From Janthinobacterium sp. B9-8 (GTDB taxonomy: Bacteria; Pseudomonadota; Gammaproteobacteria; Burkholderiales; Chitinibacteraceae), in assembly GCF_000969645.2 (NCBI RefSeq), contig NZ_CP014222.1:1054001-1118000 (forward strand): 64,000 nucleotides of DNA. The letters run 5' to 3'. How positions within the stretch are numbered: position 1 is the stretch's first letter; each line of letters opens with the position of its first letter. A program made the translations under genes and the position numbers. The notes under the pieces are model-generated. The model did not search any database, was not told the DNA's origin, and saw nothing but the letters and a program-made list of their open reading frames with translations. Shown here piece by piece: positions 10,399-18,828 of this stretch.

Positions 10399-11298
10399 AT
10401 GCTATTTAGAAACAAAAAACTCGCCGCAACGCTGGAAAATTTGCCAGTAGAAGGACGTAGCCCTTGGGCGGATGCGCGTCGCCGCTTTTTTAAAAATAAA
10501 GCAGCAGTCATCAGCGCTATTATTTTAATGATCATTACAGTGGCCTGTATTTTAGGGCCGTATCTATTGCCAAATTCTTATGAAGATACTGATTTTGGTG
10601 CAATGGGCTTGGCTCCTACTTTAGATAACTGGCATTTGTTTGGCACAGATGAATTAGGCCGTGATCTATTAGTACGTAGCTTAATTGGTGGCCGTATTTC
10701 TCTGATGATCGGCGTGCTGGCTACCTTAACCTCAGTGGCAATCGGCGTAATATGGGGTGCAACAGCTGGCTTTTTAGGCGGTAAAGTCGACGCAGTGATG
10801 ATGCGTATTGTCGATATGATGTATGCCATTCCTTATTTATTGATTGCTATTTTGATGGTGACTTTATTAGGGCGTGAATTTTATTTGGTCGTGCTAACGA
10901 TTACGGTATTTGGCTGGATGGATATGGCTCGTGTTGTGCGTGGGCAGACTCTAGCGATTAAATCGAAAGAATATATTGAAGCGGCTCACGCAATTGGTGT
11001 GCCGACATGGAAAATCATTTTTCGTCATGTGGTGCCTAATTTATTGGGTATTGTGGTGATTTATACCACCGTGACCGTGCCGGGTGTGATTTTGACTGAG
11101 TCTGTCTTGTCATTCTTGGGTTTGGGTATTCAAGAGCCGATGACTAGCTGGGGAGTGTTGATTCATGATGGTGCGAGCGTCATGGAAACCACCTCGTGGC
11201 TGTTGCTATTCCCCGCGGCCATGCTGTCTGCCACCTTGTACTGTGCCAATTATATCGGTGACGGCATGCGCGATGCGCTTGACCCGAAAGATCGTTAA
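10399..11298 (+). CDS. oppC: Oligopeptide ABC transporter permease OppC
   Basis: Second permease subunit of the peptide importer. It has the N-terminal OppC_N segment (residues about 15-60, RRRFFKNKAAVISAI) and a permease domain with FGTDELGRDLLVRSLIGGR and the EAA loop EYIEAAHAIGVPTWKIIFRH. The length of 299 residues is standard. It lies between oppB and oppD with short spacers, so it belongs to the opp operon. Identification is secure. Confidence 0.95.
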   Translation: MLFRNKKLAATLENLPVEGRSPWADARRRFFKNKAAVISAIILMIITVACILGPYLLPNSYEDTDFGAMGLAPTLDNWHLFGTDELGRDLLVRSLIGGRISLMIGVLATLTSVAIGVIWGATAGFLGGKVDAVMMRIVDMMYAIPYLLIAILMVTLLGREFYLVVLTITVFGWMDMARVVRGQTLAIKSKEYIEAAHAIGVPTWKIIFRHVVPNLLGIVVIYTTVTVPGVILTESVLSFLGLGIQEPMTSWGVLIHDGASVMETTSWLLLFPAAMLSATLYCANYIGDGMRDALDPKDR

Positions 11299-11313
11299 GC
11301 GGAGCCGAAGAAT

Positions 11314-12306
11314 ATGAGTTTATTATCTGTAAAAGATCTCGGTGTGCAATTTGCCACCAATGATGGTGCAGTTAGCGCCGTGAATGGCGTTTCTTTCGAG
11401 TTAAATCGCGGTGAAACACTGGGTATTGTGGGCGAATCAGGCTCAGGTAAAAGCCAGACTGTTTTGGCTTTAATGGGTTTGCTGGCTAAAAACGGCAAGA
11501 CACAAGGTAGTGCTTTGTTTGATGGGCAAGATTTATTGTCTATGCCAGCTCATCAGCTTAATAAGATTCGTGGCAATCGAGTGGCGATGATTTTTCAGGA
11601 CCCGATGACGTCCTTGAATCCTTATCTCACTGTAGAGCGTCAAATGACCGAAGTGCTGGAGCTGCACAAGGGCATGAGTCGCCGGGATGCAAAAAAGCGC
11701 TCTATCGAGCTGCTTGATGCCGTAAAAATCCCTGAAGCGGCCCGCCGCGTAATGATGTATCCGCATGAGTTTTCGGGCGGTATGCGTCAGCGTGTCATGA
11801 TTGCAATGGCGCTGTTGTGTGAACCTGAATTACTGATCGCCGATGAGCCAACCACCGCGCTGGATGTCACTGTGCAGGCGCAAATTATTGCGTTGTTAAA
11901 AGATCTGCAGCGTGATTTTGGCACGGGCATTGTGATGATTACCCATGATTTGGGCGTGGTTGCCGGTCTTTGTGAAAAAGTCTTGGTGATGTATGGCGGC
12001 CGTGTGATGGAGCAGGGAAACGCCAGCGATATTTTCTATCATGCAACGCACCCTTACACGATTGGTTTGCTGGGCGCATTGCCTCGCCTCGATCACGATG
12101 ATTCGACAAGCCTGATTTCTATCCCGGGTAATCCACCCAATATGGCGCATATGCCGCCGGGCTGTCCGTTTAGCGAGCGCTGCGTGCATGCGCTGCCACG
12201 CTGCCATAGCGAATTGCCTTTGCTACTGCCTGTGGGAGCGGGTGGTGTATTGCGTGCTTGCCATAAGCCGCTAGAAGAAACCAAGTTGGAGGTGGCTCAT
12301 GTCTGA
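11314..12306 (+). CDS. oppD: Oligopeptide ABC transporter ATPase OppD
   Basis: ABC ATPase energising peptide import. Walker [10 protein letters not shown] near residue 43, Q-loop [10 protein letters not shown], signature [12 protein letters not shown], Walker [13 protein letters not shown] and the H-loop MITHDLG are all present. The C-terminal oligo_HPY extension with cysteines ([17 protein letters not shown]) is typical of OppD and is associated with an iron-sulfur cluster in some homologues. It overlaps oppF by 8 bases, indicating coupled translation. Confidence 0.96.
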   Translation: MSLLSVKDLGVQFATNDGAVSAVNGVSFELNRGETLGIVGESGSGKSQTVLALMGLLAKNGKTQGSALFDGQDLLSMPAHQLNKIRGNRVAMIFQDPMTSLNPYLTVERQMTEVLELHKGMSRRDAKKRSIELLDAVKIPEAARRVMMYPHEFSGGMRQRVMIAMALLCEPELLIADEPTTALDVTVQAQIIALLKDLQRDFGTGIVMITHDLGVVAGLCEKVLVMYGGRVMEQGNASDIFYHATHPYTIGLLGALPRLDHDDSTSLISIPGNPPNMAHMPPGCPFSERCVHALPRCHSELPLLLPVGAGGVLRACHKPLEETKLEVAHV

Positions 12307-13288
12307 TACACGTCAACCTATTTTGTCTATTCGTGATTTAAAAGTACATTTTGCTGTGCGTCAGGGCGTGAAATGGCCGTGGCAGGCGAGCAAGCAGCTG
12401 AAAGCCGTGGATGGCGTGTCACTGGATTTATACGCGGGCGAAACACTGGGCGTAGTGGGTGAATCGGGCTGTGGCAAATCAACGCTGGCGCGTGCGGTGC
12501 TGAATTTAATTCCGGCTACCAGTGGCAGTATCGTCTGGATGGGCAAAGAGATGCACGGCGCAAGCAGCGCTCAGTGGCTGAATGCACGTAAAGATATCCA
12601 AATGATTTTCCAAGACCCGCTGGCGTCTTTAAACCCGCGCATGACCGTCGCACAGATTATTGCCGAACCCTTAAAAACGCATTATCCGGATATCTCTGAA
12701 GCCGATGTGATGGCGCAGGTAAAAGCCATTATGGTGCGAGTGGGCTTGCGGGAGCAGCAAATTAATCGCTATCCGCATGAGTTTTCTGGCGGCCAGTGCC
12801 AGCGTATCGGTATTGCGCGGGCGCTGATTATGAAGCCTAAGCTGATTGTGTGTGATGAGCCGGTTTCGGCGCTGGATGTATCGATTCAAGCGCAGATTGT
12901 GAACTTGCTTAAAGAATTGCAGCGTGAAATGGGCATGGCGCTGATCTTTATTGCTCACGATCTGGCGGTGGTGAAGCATATCAGCGATCGTATTTTAGTG
13001 ATGTATTTGGGCCATGAAATGGAGCTGGCCAAAAAAGCCGCGCTCTATTCGCACCCCAGCCATCCTTATACACAGGCGCTTTTGTCGGCGATTCCGCTTC
13101 CTGATCCGGATCGTGAAAAAAACAAGGTGATTCAAATCTTGCAAGGTGATTTGCCCAGCCCAATTAACCCGCCATCAGGCTGCGTATTCAGAACGCGTTG
13201 CCCTAAGGCAGAAGCGCAGTGCACTCAGCACATCCCCAAGCTGCGCGAGCTGAGCAAGGAAACACAAGCGGCGTGCTTGTTGGCGTAG
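12299..13288 (+). CDS. oppF: Oligopeptide ABC transporter ATPase OppF
   Basis: Second ABC ATPase of the peptide importer. Walker [14 protein letters not shown], signature [15 protein letters not shown], Walker [14 protein letters not shown] and IAHDLAVV are visible. The C-terminal region has the cysteine pattern [15 protein letters not shown]. It starts inside the 3' end of oppD. A terminator at 13344 ends the operon. The length of 329 residues is normal. Confidence 0.96.
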   Translation: MSDTRQPILSIRDLKVHFAVRQGVKWPWQASKQLKAVDGVSLDLYAGETLGVVGESGCGKSTLARAVLNLIPATSGSIVWMGKEMHGASSAQWLNARKDIQMIFQDPLASLNPRMTVAQIIAEPLKTHYPDISEADVMAQVKAIMVRVGLREQQINRYPHEFSGGQCQRIGIARALIMKPKLIVCDEPVSALDVSIQAQIVNLLKELQREMGMALIFIAHDLAVVKHISDRILVMYLGHEMELAKKAALYSHPSHPYTQALLSAIPLPDPDREKNKVIQILQGDLPSPINPPSGCVFRTRCPKAEAQCTQHIPKLRELSKETQAACLLA

Positions 13289-13302
13289 GTTTCAAGCCTG
13301 TA

Positions 13303-13417
13303 GATACAGAGCGCACCGAGGTAAAAGGAGTACACCGAGAAACCCCAAGAGCGAATATCTCTTGGGATTTTCTTATGTTTTTCTCTGTGTGCTTTGTGTT
13401 TTTACCGTGCTTTGTGC
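13303..13417. repeat. Imperfect intergenic palindrome built of CACCGAG/CACAGAG-type repeats
   Basis: The left part (GAGCGCACCGAGGTAAAA, then TACACCGAGAAA) and the right part, read on the other strand (GCACGGTAAAA, then CACACAGAGAAA), are related to each other, so the segment forms a large imperfect inverted repeat. The terminator hairpin at 13344 forms its centre. A related fragment occurs at 25170. It looks like a dispersed intergenic element rather than coding sequence. Confidence 0.4.
13344..13374 (+). terminator. Terminator of the opp operon
   Basis: The perfect 8-base stem CCCAAGAG / CTCTTGGG with a 7-base loop is followed by ATTTTCTT. It lies 56 bases after the oppF stop and before the convergent trmL. 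Confidence 0.75.
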
Positions 13418-13429
13418 CTACAGAACTTT

Positions 13430-13894
13430 TTACAAAGCCCCAGCAAAATCCATCTGTCGCCACGCCTCAAACACCGTGATTGCCACCGCATTGGATAAAT
13501 TCAAGCTGCGATTATCCGGCATCATGGGTAAACGAATGCGGCGATCCGCCGCGAATTCATCACGAATTTCCTCAGGTAGGCCACGTGTTTCAGGGCCGAA
13601 CACAAAAACGTCACCTGTCTGATAGATAATGCGGTCGTGCCTTGTTGAGCCTTTGGTGGTCATGGCAAAAAAGCGCTGTCCTGCTAAAGCGGCTTGGCAA
13701 TCTGCCCACGATTCATGAATTTTCATGGTAGAAAATTCGTGATAATCAAGGCCAGCACGGCGCATGCGTTTGTCTTCTAGTTCAAAACCAAGTGGTTTGA
13801 CCAAGTGCAAGCTGCAGCCGGTATTGGCAGCAAGGCGAATCACATTGCCGGTATTGGGTGGGATTTCGGGCTGGAATAATACGATATGGAACAT
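13430..13894 (-). CDS. trmL: tRNA (cytidine/uridine(34)-2'-O)-methyltransferase TrmL
   Basis: SPOUT-class methyltransferase that modifies the wobble base of tRNA-Leu isoacceptors (CAA and UAA in E. coli). The protein begins MFHIVLFQPEIPPNTGNVIR and has the knotted C-terminal fold motifs FGPETRGLP and IRLPMMPDNRSLNLSNAVAI. With the ATG at 13894 it has 154 residues, close to E. coli TrmL (157). The frame stays open to 14053, but that extension has no homology that I recognise. It converges on oppF and diverges from purU. Confidence 0.93.
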   Translation of the reverse strand: MFHIVLFQPEIPPNTGNVIRLAANTGCSLHLVKPLGFELEDKRMRRAGLDYHEFSTMKIHESWADCQAALAGQRFFAMTTKGSTRHDRIIYQTGDVFVFGPETRGLPEEIRDEFAADRRIRLPMMPDNRSLNLSNAVAITVFEAWRQMDFAGAL

Positions 13895-14114
13895 AATGTA
13901 TGCGTGCTTTGAGGGCAGGGCCCAGAGTTGGCGTGTGATGCGCAGGTTAATCGGGCGTTTGCCGTATTTTAAAAGAATATTCAAAAAAATGCCTGCTCCA
14001 TTCCCTTTTTTATAGGCGGACTTTGGCAAAATTAGGCTGAGATTGCATTGCATTGCTGCTGTATGCGGGCGTTGCTGCTAGAATTGGCAACGGATTTTAG
14101 AGCTGAGTAAACGA

Positions 14115-14966
14115 ATGAATACCGCAACACTACTGATTAGTTGTCCAGATCGAAAAGGTTTATCTGCTGCGATTGCCAATTTTCTGTATACCTATAACGC
14201 CAATATTGTTCACGCTGATCAGCACCAGGACGAGACAGAAAACCTGTTTCTGATGCGGATTGAGTGGGATGTCACCGATTTCACTTTGGATATGAGTGCA
14301 TTTTCTTCGGCTTTTCAGCCGATTGCGGATCGCTTCCAAATGACATGGTCGGTGGCGCTCTCTGCCTGCCGCCCTAAGGTGGCTGTTTTTGTTTCTAAAT
14401 ACGATCATTGCTTGGTTGATTTATTGCATCGGCATAAAAGTGGCGAGTTGCGCTGCGATATTCCCTTGATTATTTCTAATCATGAAGATTGCCGTGGTTT
14501 AGCGGATTACTATGGTATTCCTTATCATGTTATTGCCGTCACAAAAGACAATAAGGCTGAATCAGAACAAGCCCAGCGTGCATTACTGGAAGCCAATCAG
14601 ATTGATTTAATTGTGCTGGCGCGATATATGCAGGTATTAAGTCACGAATTTACGGCGTCTTATCCGCAGCGGGTGATTAATATCCATCATTCATTCCTGC
14701 CTGCCTTTGAAGGGGCCAAGCCTTATCACCGTGCTTTTGCGCGCGGAGTTAAATTAATTGGCGCAACCAGCCATTACGTTACAGAAGTATTGGACGACGG
14801 CCCTATTATCGAACAAGATGTCATGCGTATTTCACATCGTGATGATATTGATATGCTGATTCAGAAAGGCCGTGATTTAGAAAGAATGGTGCTTTCCCGT
14901 GCTGTGCGTGCTCATCTTGAACATCGTATTTTGGTTTATGCAAAAAAAACGGTGATCTTCTCTTAA
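14115..14966 (+). CDS. purU: Formyltetrahydrofolate deformylase
   Basis: PurU hydrolyses 10-formyl-THF to formate and THF, balancing one-carbon pools. An N-terminal ACT domain (residues 1-80, ISCPDRKGLSAAIANFLY) precedes a formyltransferase-type catalytic domain with NHHSFLPAF-like HHSFLPAFEGAKPY and VTEVLDDGPIIEQD. The length of 283 residues is typical. A 10-base inverted repeat (ATTGAAAAAC / GTTTTTCAAT, 14973-15003) follows the stop and may act as a weak terminator. Confidence 0.95.
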   Translation: MNTATLLISCPDRKGLSAAIANFLYTYNANIVHADQHQDETENLFLMRIEWDVTDFTLDMSAFSSAFQPIADRFQMTWSVALSACRPKVAVFVSKYDHCLVDLLHRHKSGELRCDIPLIISNHEDCRGLADYYGIPYHVIAVTKDNKAESEQAQRALLEANQIDLIVLARYMQVLSHEFTASYPQRVINIHHSFLPAFEGAKPYHRAFARGVKLIGATSHYVTEVLDDGPIIEQDVMRISHRDDIDMLIQKGRDLERMVLSRAVRAHLEHRILVYAKKTVIFS

Positions 14967-15080
14967 CAGCAAATTGAAAAACAATATGGCCGAGTTTTTC
15001 AATACGCTTAGAAAAAAATAATAAAGAATGATAACTCCCGCTTTATATGATTCAGCAATTGGGCTGTTTGGAGCCCAAGC

Positions 15081-16277
15081 ATGACGGCTTTTCGTTATCG
15101 TGCAGTTAACGAGAGCGGCAAAGCGGCGCGTGGCGTGGTCGAGGCGGAAACGTCGCGCTTAGCCAAGGGCCTGCTGCGATCGCAGGGCTTGTGGGTTTCT
15201 GAGCTGGAAGAAATTGCCGCTACCGGGGCTAAGGGTGAGCGTGGCCTGGGCACGGCCAAGCTCTCTTTGCTGACGCGTCAGCTGGCGACTTTGCTTGATG
15301 CAGGTTTGCCGATAGAGCAGGCTTTATCGGTGCTGATTGAGCAAAGCGAAGTCGAGCGGGAAAAACAACTGGTTGCGGCATTGCGCAGTGAAATTTTAGC
15401 CGGGTCATCTTTTTCTCAAGCGCTCACGCGCCATCCTCGTGTGTTTCCAGAGCTTTATCGCACCATTGTCAGCGCGGGTGAAGAATCTGGCAAAGCTGCT
15501 GCCGTGATGCAGCGGCTGGCGGATTACTTAGAATCGCGCGCTTCTTTGGCCTCTAAAGTTGGCTTGGCCTTTATTTACCCTGCGGTGGTGATGTTTGTTT
15601 CGGCTTTGGTGATTGTTGGGCTATTGACTTGGGTTGTGCCGCAGATGGTGACGGTGTTTCAAAGCGCCAAACAAACGCTGCCGCTGCTCACCCGATTATT
15701 GCTCTGGGCCAGCCAGTTTGTGCGTGATTGGGGGCTGATTTTCTTTGTGCTGTTGGTGATTGCCTCGGCGGCAGGCTGGCATGCACTTAAAAAACAAGCG
15801 GTGAGACGGCAGTTTGATGCCTGGCGTTTAAAGCTACCTTTAATTGGTCGCTTTGAGCGCACTGCGAATACGGCGCAGCTAGCGTCTACTTTGGCGATTT
15901 TAGTAGGCAGTGGTGTGCCACTCCTGAGTGCTTTGCAGGCCGTAAGTGGGGTATTGGGCAGCTTGCCCTTGCGCGATGCGGTGGCAGAGGCTGCCAAGCA
16001 AGTGCGTGAAGGGATGACGCTGTCACGGGCATTGGCGGTGAGTAAAATGTTTCCACCGGTGCTGATTCATCTGATTGGCAGTGGCGAGGCGACAGGGCGC
16101 TTGGAGCATATGCTGGAAAAAGCCGCTGCTCAGCAAACACAAGAATTAGAAAATAGAGTCTCTACCTTTACCGGCCTGCTTGGCCCCCTGATGGTGTTAT
16201 TAATGGGAGGGGTAGTGCTGGTGATTGTATTGGCGATTCTATTACCTGTTTTTGAAATGAATCAGTTAGTTAAATAA
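15081..16277 (+). CDS. gspF: Type II secretion system inner-membrane platform protein GspF
   Basis: Polytopic platform protein of the type II secretion system, related to PilC. It starts FRYRAVNESGKAARGVVEAE and has two T2SSF repeats (about residues 65-188 and 268-390), each followed by membrane segments, with conserved TRQLATLLDAGLPIEQAL and TAQLASTLAILVGSGVPLLSAL. The length of 398 residues is near the usual 405. It is the first visible gene of the gsp cluster; gspC, D, E, L, M and N are not in this window. Confidence 0.95.
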   Translation: MTAFRYRAVNESGKAARGVVEAETSRLAKGLLRSQGLWVSELEEIAATGAKGERGLGTAKLSLLTRQLATLLDAGLPIEQALSVLIEQSEVEREKQLVAALRSEILAGSSFSQALTRHPRVFPELYRTIVSAGEESGKAAAVMQRLADYLESRASLASKVGLAFIYPAVVMFVSALVIVGLLTWVVPQMVTVFQSAKQTLPLLTRLLLWASQFVRDWGLIFFVLLVIASAAGWHALKKQAVRRQFDAWRLKLPLIGRFERTANTAQLASTLAILVGSGVPLLSALQAVSGVLGSLPLRDAVAEAAKQVREGMTLSRALAVSKMFPPVLIHLIGSGEATGRLEHMLEKAAAQQTQELENRVSTFTGLLGPLMVLLMGGVVLVIVLAILLPVFEMNQLVK

Positions 16278-16505
16278 AAGGCTGATTTTACCTCTTATTT
16301 AATAATGGCTATTTAGTTAGGTTTATTGAGAACTGCGCTCTGTTTTTGAATTTGTGGGGCGGGTGAAACCAGCGGGCAATACTGACTAAAGATGCGGGTT
16401 TCACCCCCCCTTGTGATATTTATAATGAGTTTGAATAAGAGGCATAGCCCGGTAAAAGGCTGTTTACAAACGAAACATAATGGCTTTAATAAAAGGGAGT
16501 ATTAA
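16278..16505. other. Spacer between gspF and gspG
   Basis: The 228 bases contain no open reading frame that I can support. A run of seven C residues occurs at about 16404. The gspG Shine-Dalgarno AGGGAG lies at 16494-16499. The length suggests a separate promoter for the pseudopilin genes. Confidence 0.4.
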
Positions 16506-16931
16506 ATGAAACGCAAGCAAGGCGGTTTTACGCTGATTGAAATTTTGGTGGTGATTACTATTCTGGCTATTTTGGGCGCTTTGGTCGTGCCTAAAATTAT
16601 GAATCGCCCGAATGAGGCGCGCGTTGTGGCGGCCAAGCAGGATATTCGCTCTGTGGTGCAGGCATTAAAACTATATAAGCTTGATAACGGCCGCTACCCA
16701 AGCACCGAGCAGGGCTTAAAAGCACTGGTAGAAAAGCCAAGTGCAGCGCCTGTGCCTAATAACTGGAAAACGGGCGGTTACTTAGAAAAGCTGCCCAAAG
16801 ACCCTTGGGGTAGTGATTATCTTTACCTTAGCCCTGGCATTAAAGGTGAAATTGACGTGATGAGCTACGGAGCAGATGGCCAGCAGGGTGGTGAAGAGAC
16901 GGATGCAGATATTGGTTCTTGGGATATCTAA
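16506..16931 (+). CDS. gspG: Major pseudopilin GspG
   Basis: Main subunit of the type II secretion pseudopilus. The type III signal KQGGFTLIEILVVITILAIL has the prepilin peptidase cleavage site after the second glycine (G7) and the conserved Glu at +5. The globular part carries the family features YKLDNGRYPSTEQGL, LPKDPWGSDYLY and the calcium-site region near the C-terminus (GADGQQGG). 141 residues is normal. It heads gspGHIJK. Confidence 0.97.
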   Translation: MKRKQGGFTLIEILVVITILAILGALVVPKIMNRPNEARVVAAKQDIRSVVQALKLYKLDNGRYPSTEQGLKALVEKPSAAPVPNNWKTGGYLEKLPKDPWGSDYLYLSPGIKGEIDVMSYGADGQQGGEETDADIGSWDI

Positions 16932-16965
16932 TGCAGCATATTCAGCTCACACCTAGCGCCTGCCG

Positions 16966-17472
16966 ATGAAAGCGATGCGCCAGTTTGGTTTTACCCTGAT
17001 CGAAATCCTAGTGGTGCTCTCTATTATTGGCATCATTATGGGCTTGGCTGTGGTACGTCTGGATTTATCGGATGGGCAAAGGGTGGAGCGTGAAGCCAGC
17101 CGCTTGGCTGCATTGTTTGAATCGGCGAGAGATGAGGCCATTACGGGCGGGCAGGCGATTGCCTGGTCATCTGATGGCCTTGGTTATCAGTTTTGGTTAC
17201 AAGATGCACAAAATAACTGGCAATCGATTGCCACTCACGATTTACTCAATCCCCGTGTGCTGGAAGAAGTGCGTGTTGAGGGCTTTTCTGTGAATTTGCG
17301 TGAGCGCCGTATGGGTGAGCGCTTGGTGTTTGAGCCTTCAGGGGTGAATGCGCCATTTAGCTTGCAATTACGCTTAAATAACAGTCGTTTAGAATTGGCG
17401 GGCGATGTGATGGGGCGAGTAGAAGTGCGCCAACCCAATGCATCGGCCCCGGCGGTGTTACCTCATGAGTAA
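16966..17472 (+). CDS. gspH: Minor pseudopilin GspH
   Basis: Minor pseudopilin with prepilin signal MRQFGFTLIEILVVLS and Glu+5, followed by a GspH/FimT-type globular region (ARDEAITGGQAIAWS). Length is 168 residues. The start is either the ATG at 16966 or the in-frame ATG at 16975; the first leaves a nine-residue leader. No clear Shine-Dalgarno is visible. It overlaps gspI by 8 bases, so the genes are probably coupled. Confidence 0.9.
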   Translation: MKAMRQFGFTLIEILVVLSIIGIIMGLAVVRLDLSDGQRVEREASRLAALFESARDEAITGGQAIAWSSDGLGYQFWLQDAQNNWQSIATHDLLNPRVLEEVRVEGFSVNLRERRMGERLVFEPSGVNAPFSLQLRLNNSRLELAGDVMGRVEVRQPNASAPAVLPHE

Positions 17473-17836
17473 AGCTAAGGGTTTTACTCTGATTGAAGTG
17501 CTGGTGGCGCTGGCTGTGATTGCCATCGCGATGGGGGCGGCGATGAAAGCCACCTTGGCGAGTACCAATAACGCCATCGAGCTTAAAAGTCGTACTGCCG
17601 CAGGCTGGGTGGCGCAAAACCGTTTGAATGAGCTGGCTGCACTTGGTGCGTGGCCCGACATTGGCACGACAAGTGGCGCTGAGTCGCAAGCGGGCATGGA
17701 TTTTGTGTGGCGTGTGGAAACCGGAGGTTCGCCAAACCGCAGCTTTCGCCGTATCGAAATAAAGGTTTTTTCTGCTGGCGAGAGTCAACACGCGGCGGCT
17801 ACTTTGGTTAGTTATCTTGCTCATGTTCCCCATTAA
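17465..17836 (+). CDS. gspI: Minor pseudopilin GspI
   Basis: Minor pseudopilin, part of the GspI-J-K tip complex. Prepilin signal MSKAKGFTLIEVLVALAVIA with Glu+5, followed by the family motif GWVAQNRLNEL. With the ATG at 17465 it has 123 residues, the usual size; the upstream alternative at 17438 would add nine residues ahead of the signal and is unlikely. It overlaps the end of gspH. Confidence 0.93.
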   Translation: MSKAKGFTLIEVLVALAVIAIAMGAAMKATLASTNNAIELKSRTAAGWVAQNRLNELAALGAWPDIGTTSGAESQAGMDFVWRVETGGSPNRSFRRIEIKVFSAGESQHAAATLVSYLAHVPH

Positions 17837-17837
17837 A

Positions 17838-18422
17838 ATGCTCAGGCCCAAACAAGTAGGCTTTACCCTGCTGGAAATCTTAATTGCGCTGGCCGTGTTT
17901 AGCGTGGTCACGCTGATTTCTTATAAGGGGCTGGAGTCAGTTGCGCAAACACGCACGGCTTTGGATGCTGAAGCCAAACGTTGGCGGGATTTATCTCTCG
18001 TGTTTGATCGCATGGAAGAAGATGTAAGTCAAACAGTGGATCGGCCTTGGCGCGATCAGGGTGGGGTAGAGCAGGCCGCGATGCGTGGCACCAATAAACC
18101 TGAGCGCAGGGACGATCAGCCGCTAGAGTTGATCCGTTTGGATCGTAATCGGGATGCTTTTCATGTGGCGTATCGCTTAAATAATGGCAGCTTAGAACTC
18201 CTGCTCTGGAATGCACTCGATCTGGGGCCGCGTGAAGAGCCGCAGGTGCATGTTTTGCTTGAAAATATTCGTGGTTTTGAGGTTTCTTTCCTGGATACGG
18301 CGAGTCAGTGGCAAGCCAGCTGGCCTCCGGCTGGCAATAATAAAGTGCCACCGCGTGGCGTAAAAATAAAACTCACCCTCGCCGATGACACCACCGTACA
18401 AAGGATTTACACCCTGCCATGA
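17838..18422 (+). CDS. gspJ: Minor pseudopilin GspJ
   Basis: Minor pseudopilin of the tip complex. Signal KQVGFTLLEILIALAVFSV with cleavage after G and Glu+5; family segments AEAKRWRDLSLVFDRMEEDV and LLLWNALDLGPREEPQ follow. I choose the ATG at 17838 (194 residues); 17823 is an alternative. Its last codons read VQRIYTLP and its TGA overlaps the next ATG. The last ~75 bases of this gene recur twice downstream, each time fused to a copy of the gspK 5' end. Confidence 0.92.
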   Translation: MLRPKQVGFTLLEILIALAVFSVVTLISYKGLESVAQTRTALDAEAKRWRDLSLVFDRMEEDVSQTVDRPWRDQGGVEQAAMRGTNKPERRDDQPLELIRLDRNRDAFHVAYRLNNGSLELLLWNALDLGPREEPQVHVLLENIRGFEVSFLDTASQWQASWPPAGNNKVPPRGVKIKLTLADDTTVQRIYTLP

Positions 18423-18625
18423 TGCGCAAACAAAGAGGCGTTGCGATCATTACTGCCGTGCTAACCGCTGCCTTGGTAACTACCCTTGCGGTGGCAATTA
18501 ATTGGCTGCGGCAGTCGCTATGGTTGCGGCAGTTAGAAAATCAATTTAAAGCGCCACAGGATGGAAGAGTAAAACTTACACTAGCCCACTACGCCACCGT
18601 ACAAAGGATTTACACCCTGCCATGA
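18419..18625 (+). CDS. Mini-gene 1: GspK N-terminus fused to GspJ C-terminus
   Basis: A 68-codon reading frame created by the tandem duplication. Residues 1-44 copy GspK (MMRKQRGVAIITAVLTAALV, with the glycine cleavage site and hydrophobic helix). Residues 44-68 copy the GspJ tail, ending VQRIYTLP. The start overlaps the gspJ stop as ATGA, and the stop overlaps the next mini-gene the same way. The product would keep the prepilin signal and helix but lack a globular domain. I cannot tell whether it is functional, a decoy pseudopilin, or a tolerated accident. It is not a truncated gspK by mutation but a chimera. Confidence 0.7.
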   Translation: MMRKQRGVAIITAVLTAALVTTLAVAINWLRQSLWLRQLENQFKAPQDGRVKLTLAHYATVQRIYTLP

Positions 18626-18828
18626 TGCGCAAACAAAGAGGCGTTGCGATCATTACTGCCGTGCTAACCGCTGCCTTGGTGACTACCCTTGCGGTGGCAA
18701 TTAATTGGCTGCGGCAGTCGCTATGGTTGCGACAGTTAGAAAATCAATTTAAAGCGCCACAGGATGGAAGAGTAAAACTTACACTAGCCCACGACGCCAC
18801 CGTACAAAGGATTTACACCCTGCCATGA
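18622..18828 (+). CDS. Mini-gene 2: second GspK/GspJ chimera
   Basis: Second copy of the chimeric 68-codon frame, differing from the first by two synonymous changes and one substitution (AHDATV instead of AHYATV). Start and stop again use ATGA overlaps, so a ribosome could pass gspJ, mini-gene 1, mini-gene 2 and gspK by termination-reinitiation. The open frame is kept although the unit of 203 bases is not a multiple of three; each overlap resets the frame. The function is unknown. Confidence 0.7.
   Translation: MMRKQRGVAIITAVLTAALVTTLAVAINWLRQSLWLRQLENQFKAPQDGRVKLTLAHDATVQRIYTLP

Noticed and set aside
13203..13479. Overlapping 86-codon frames on both strands between oppF and trmL
   Set aside because: They cross the oppF 3' end, the terminator and the intergenic palindrome; open only because of the repeat structure.
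18419..18828. gspK interpreted as a frameshifted pseudogene
   Set aside because: The third copy at 18825 is a complete, open GspK; the first two units are chimeric duplicates, not broken pieces.
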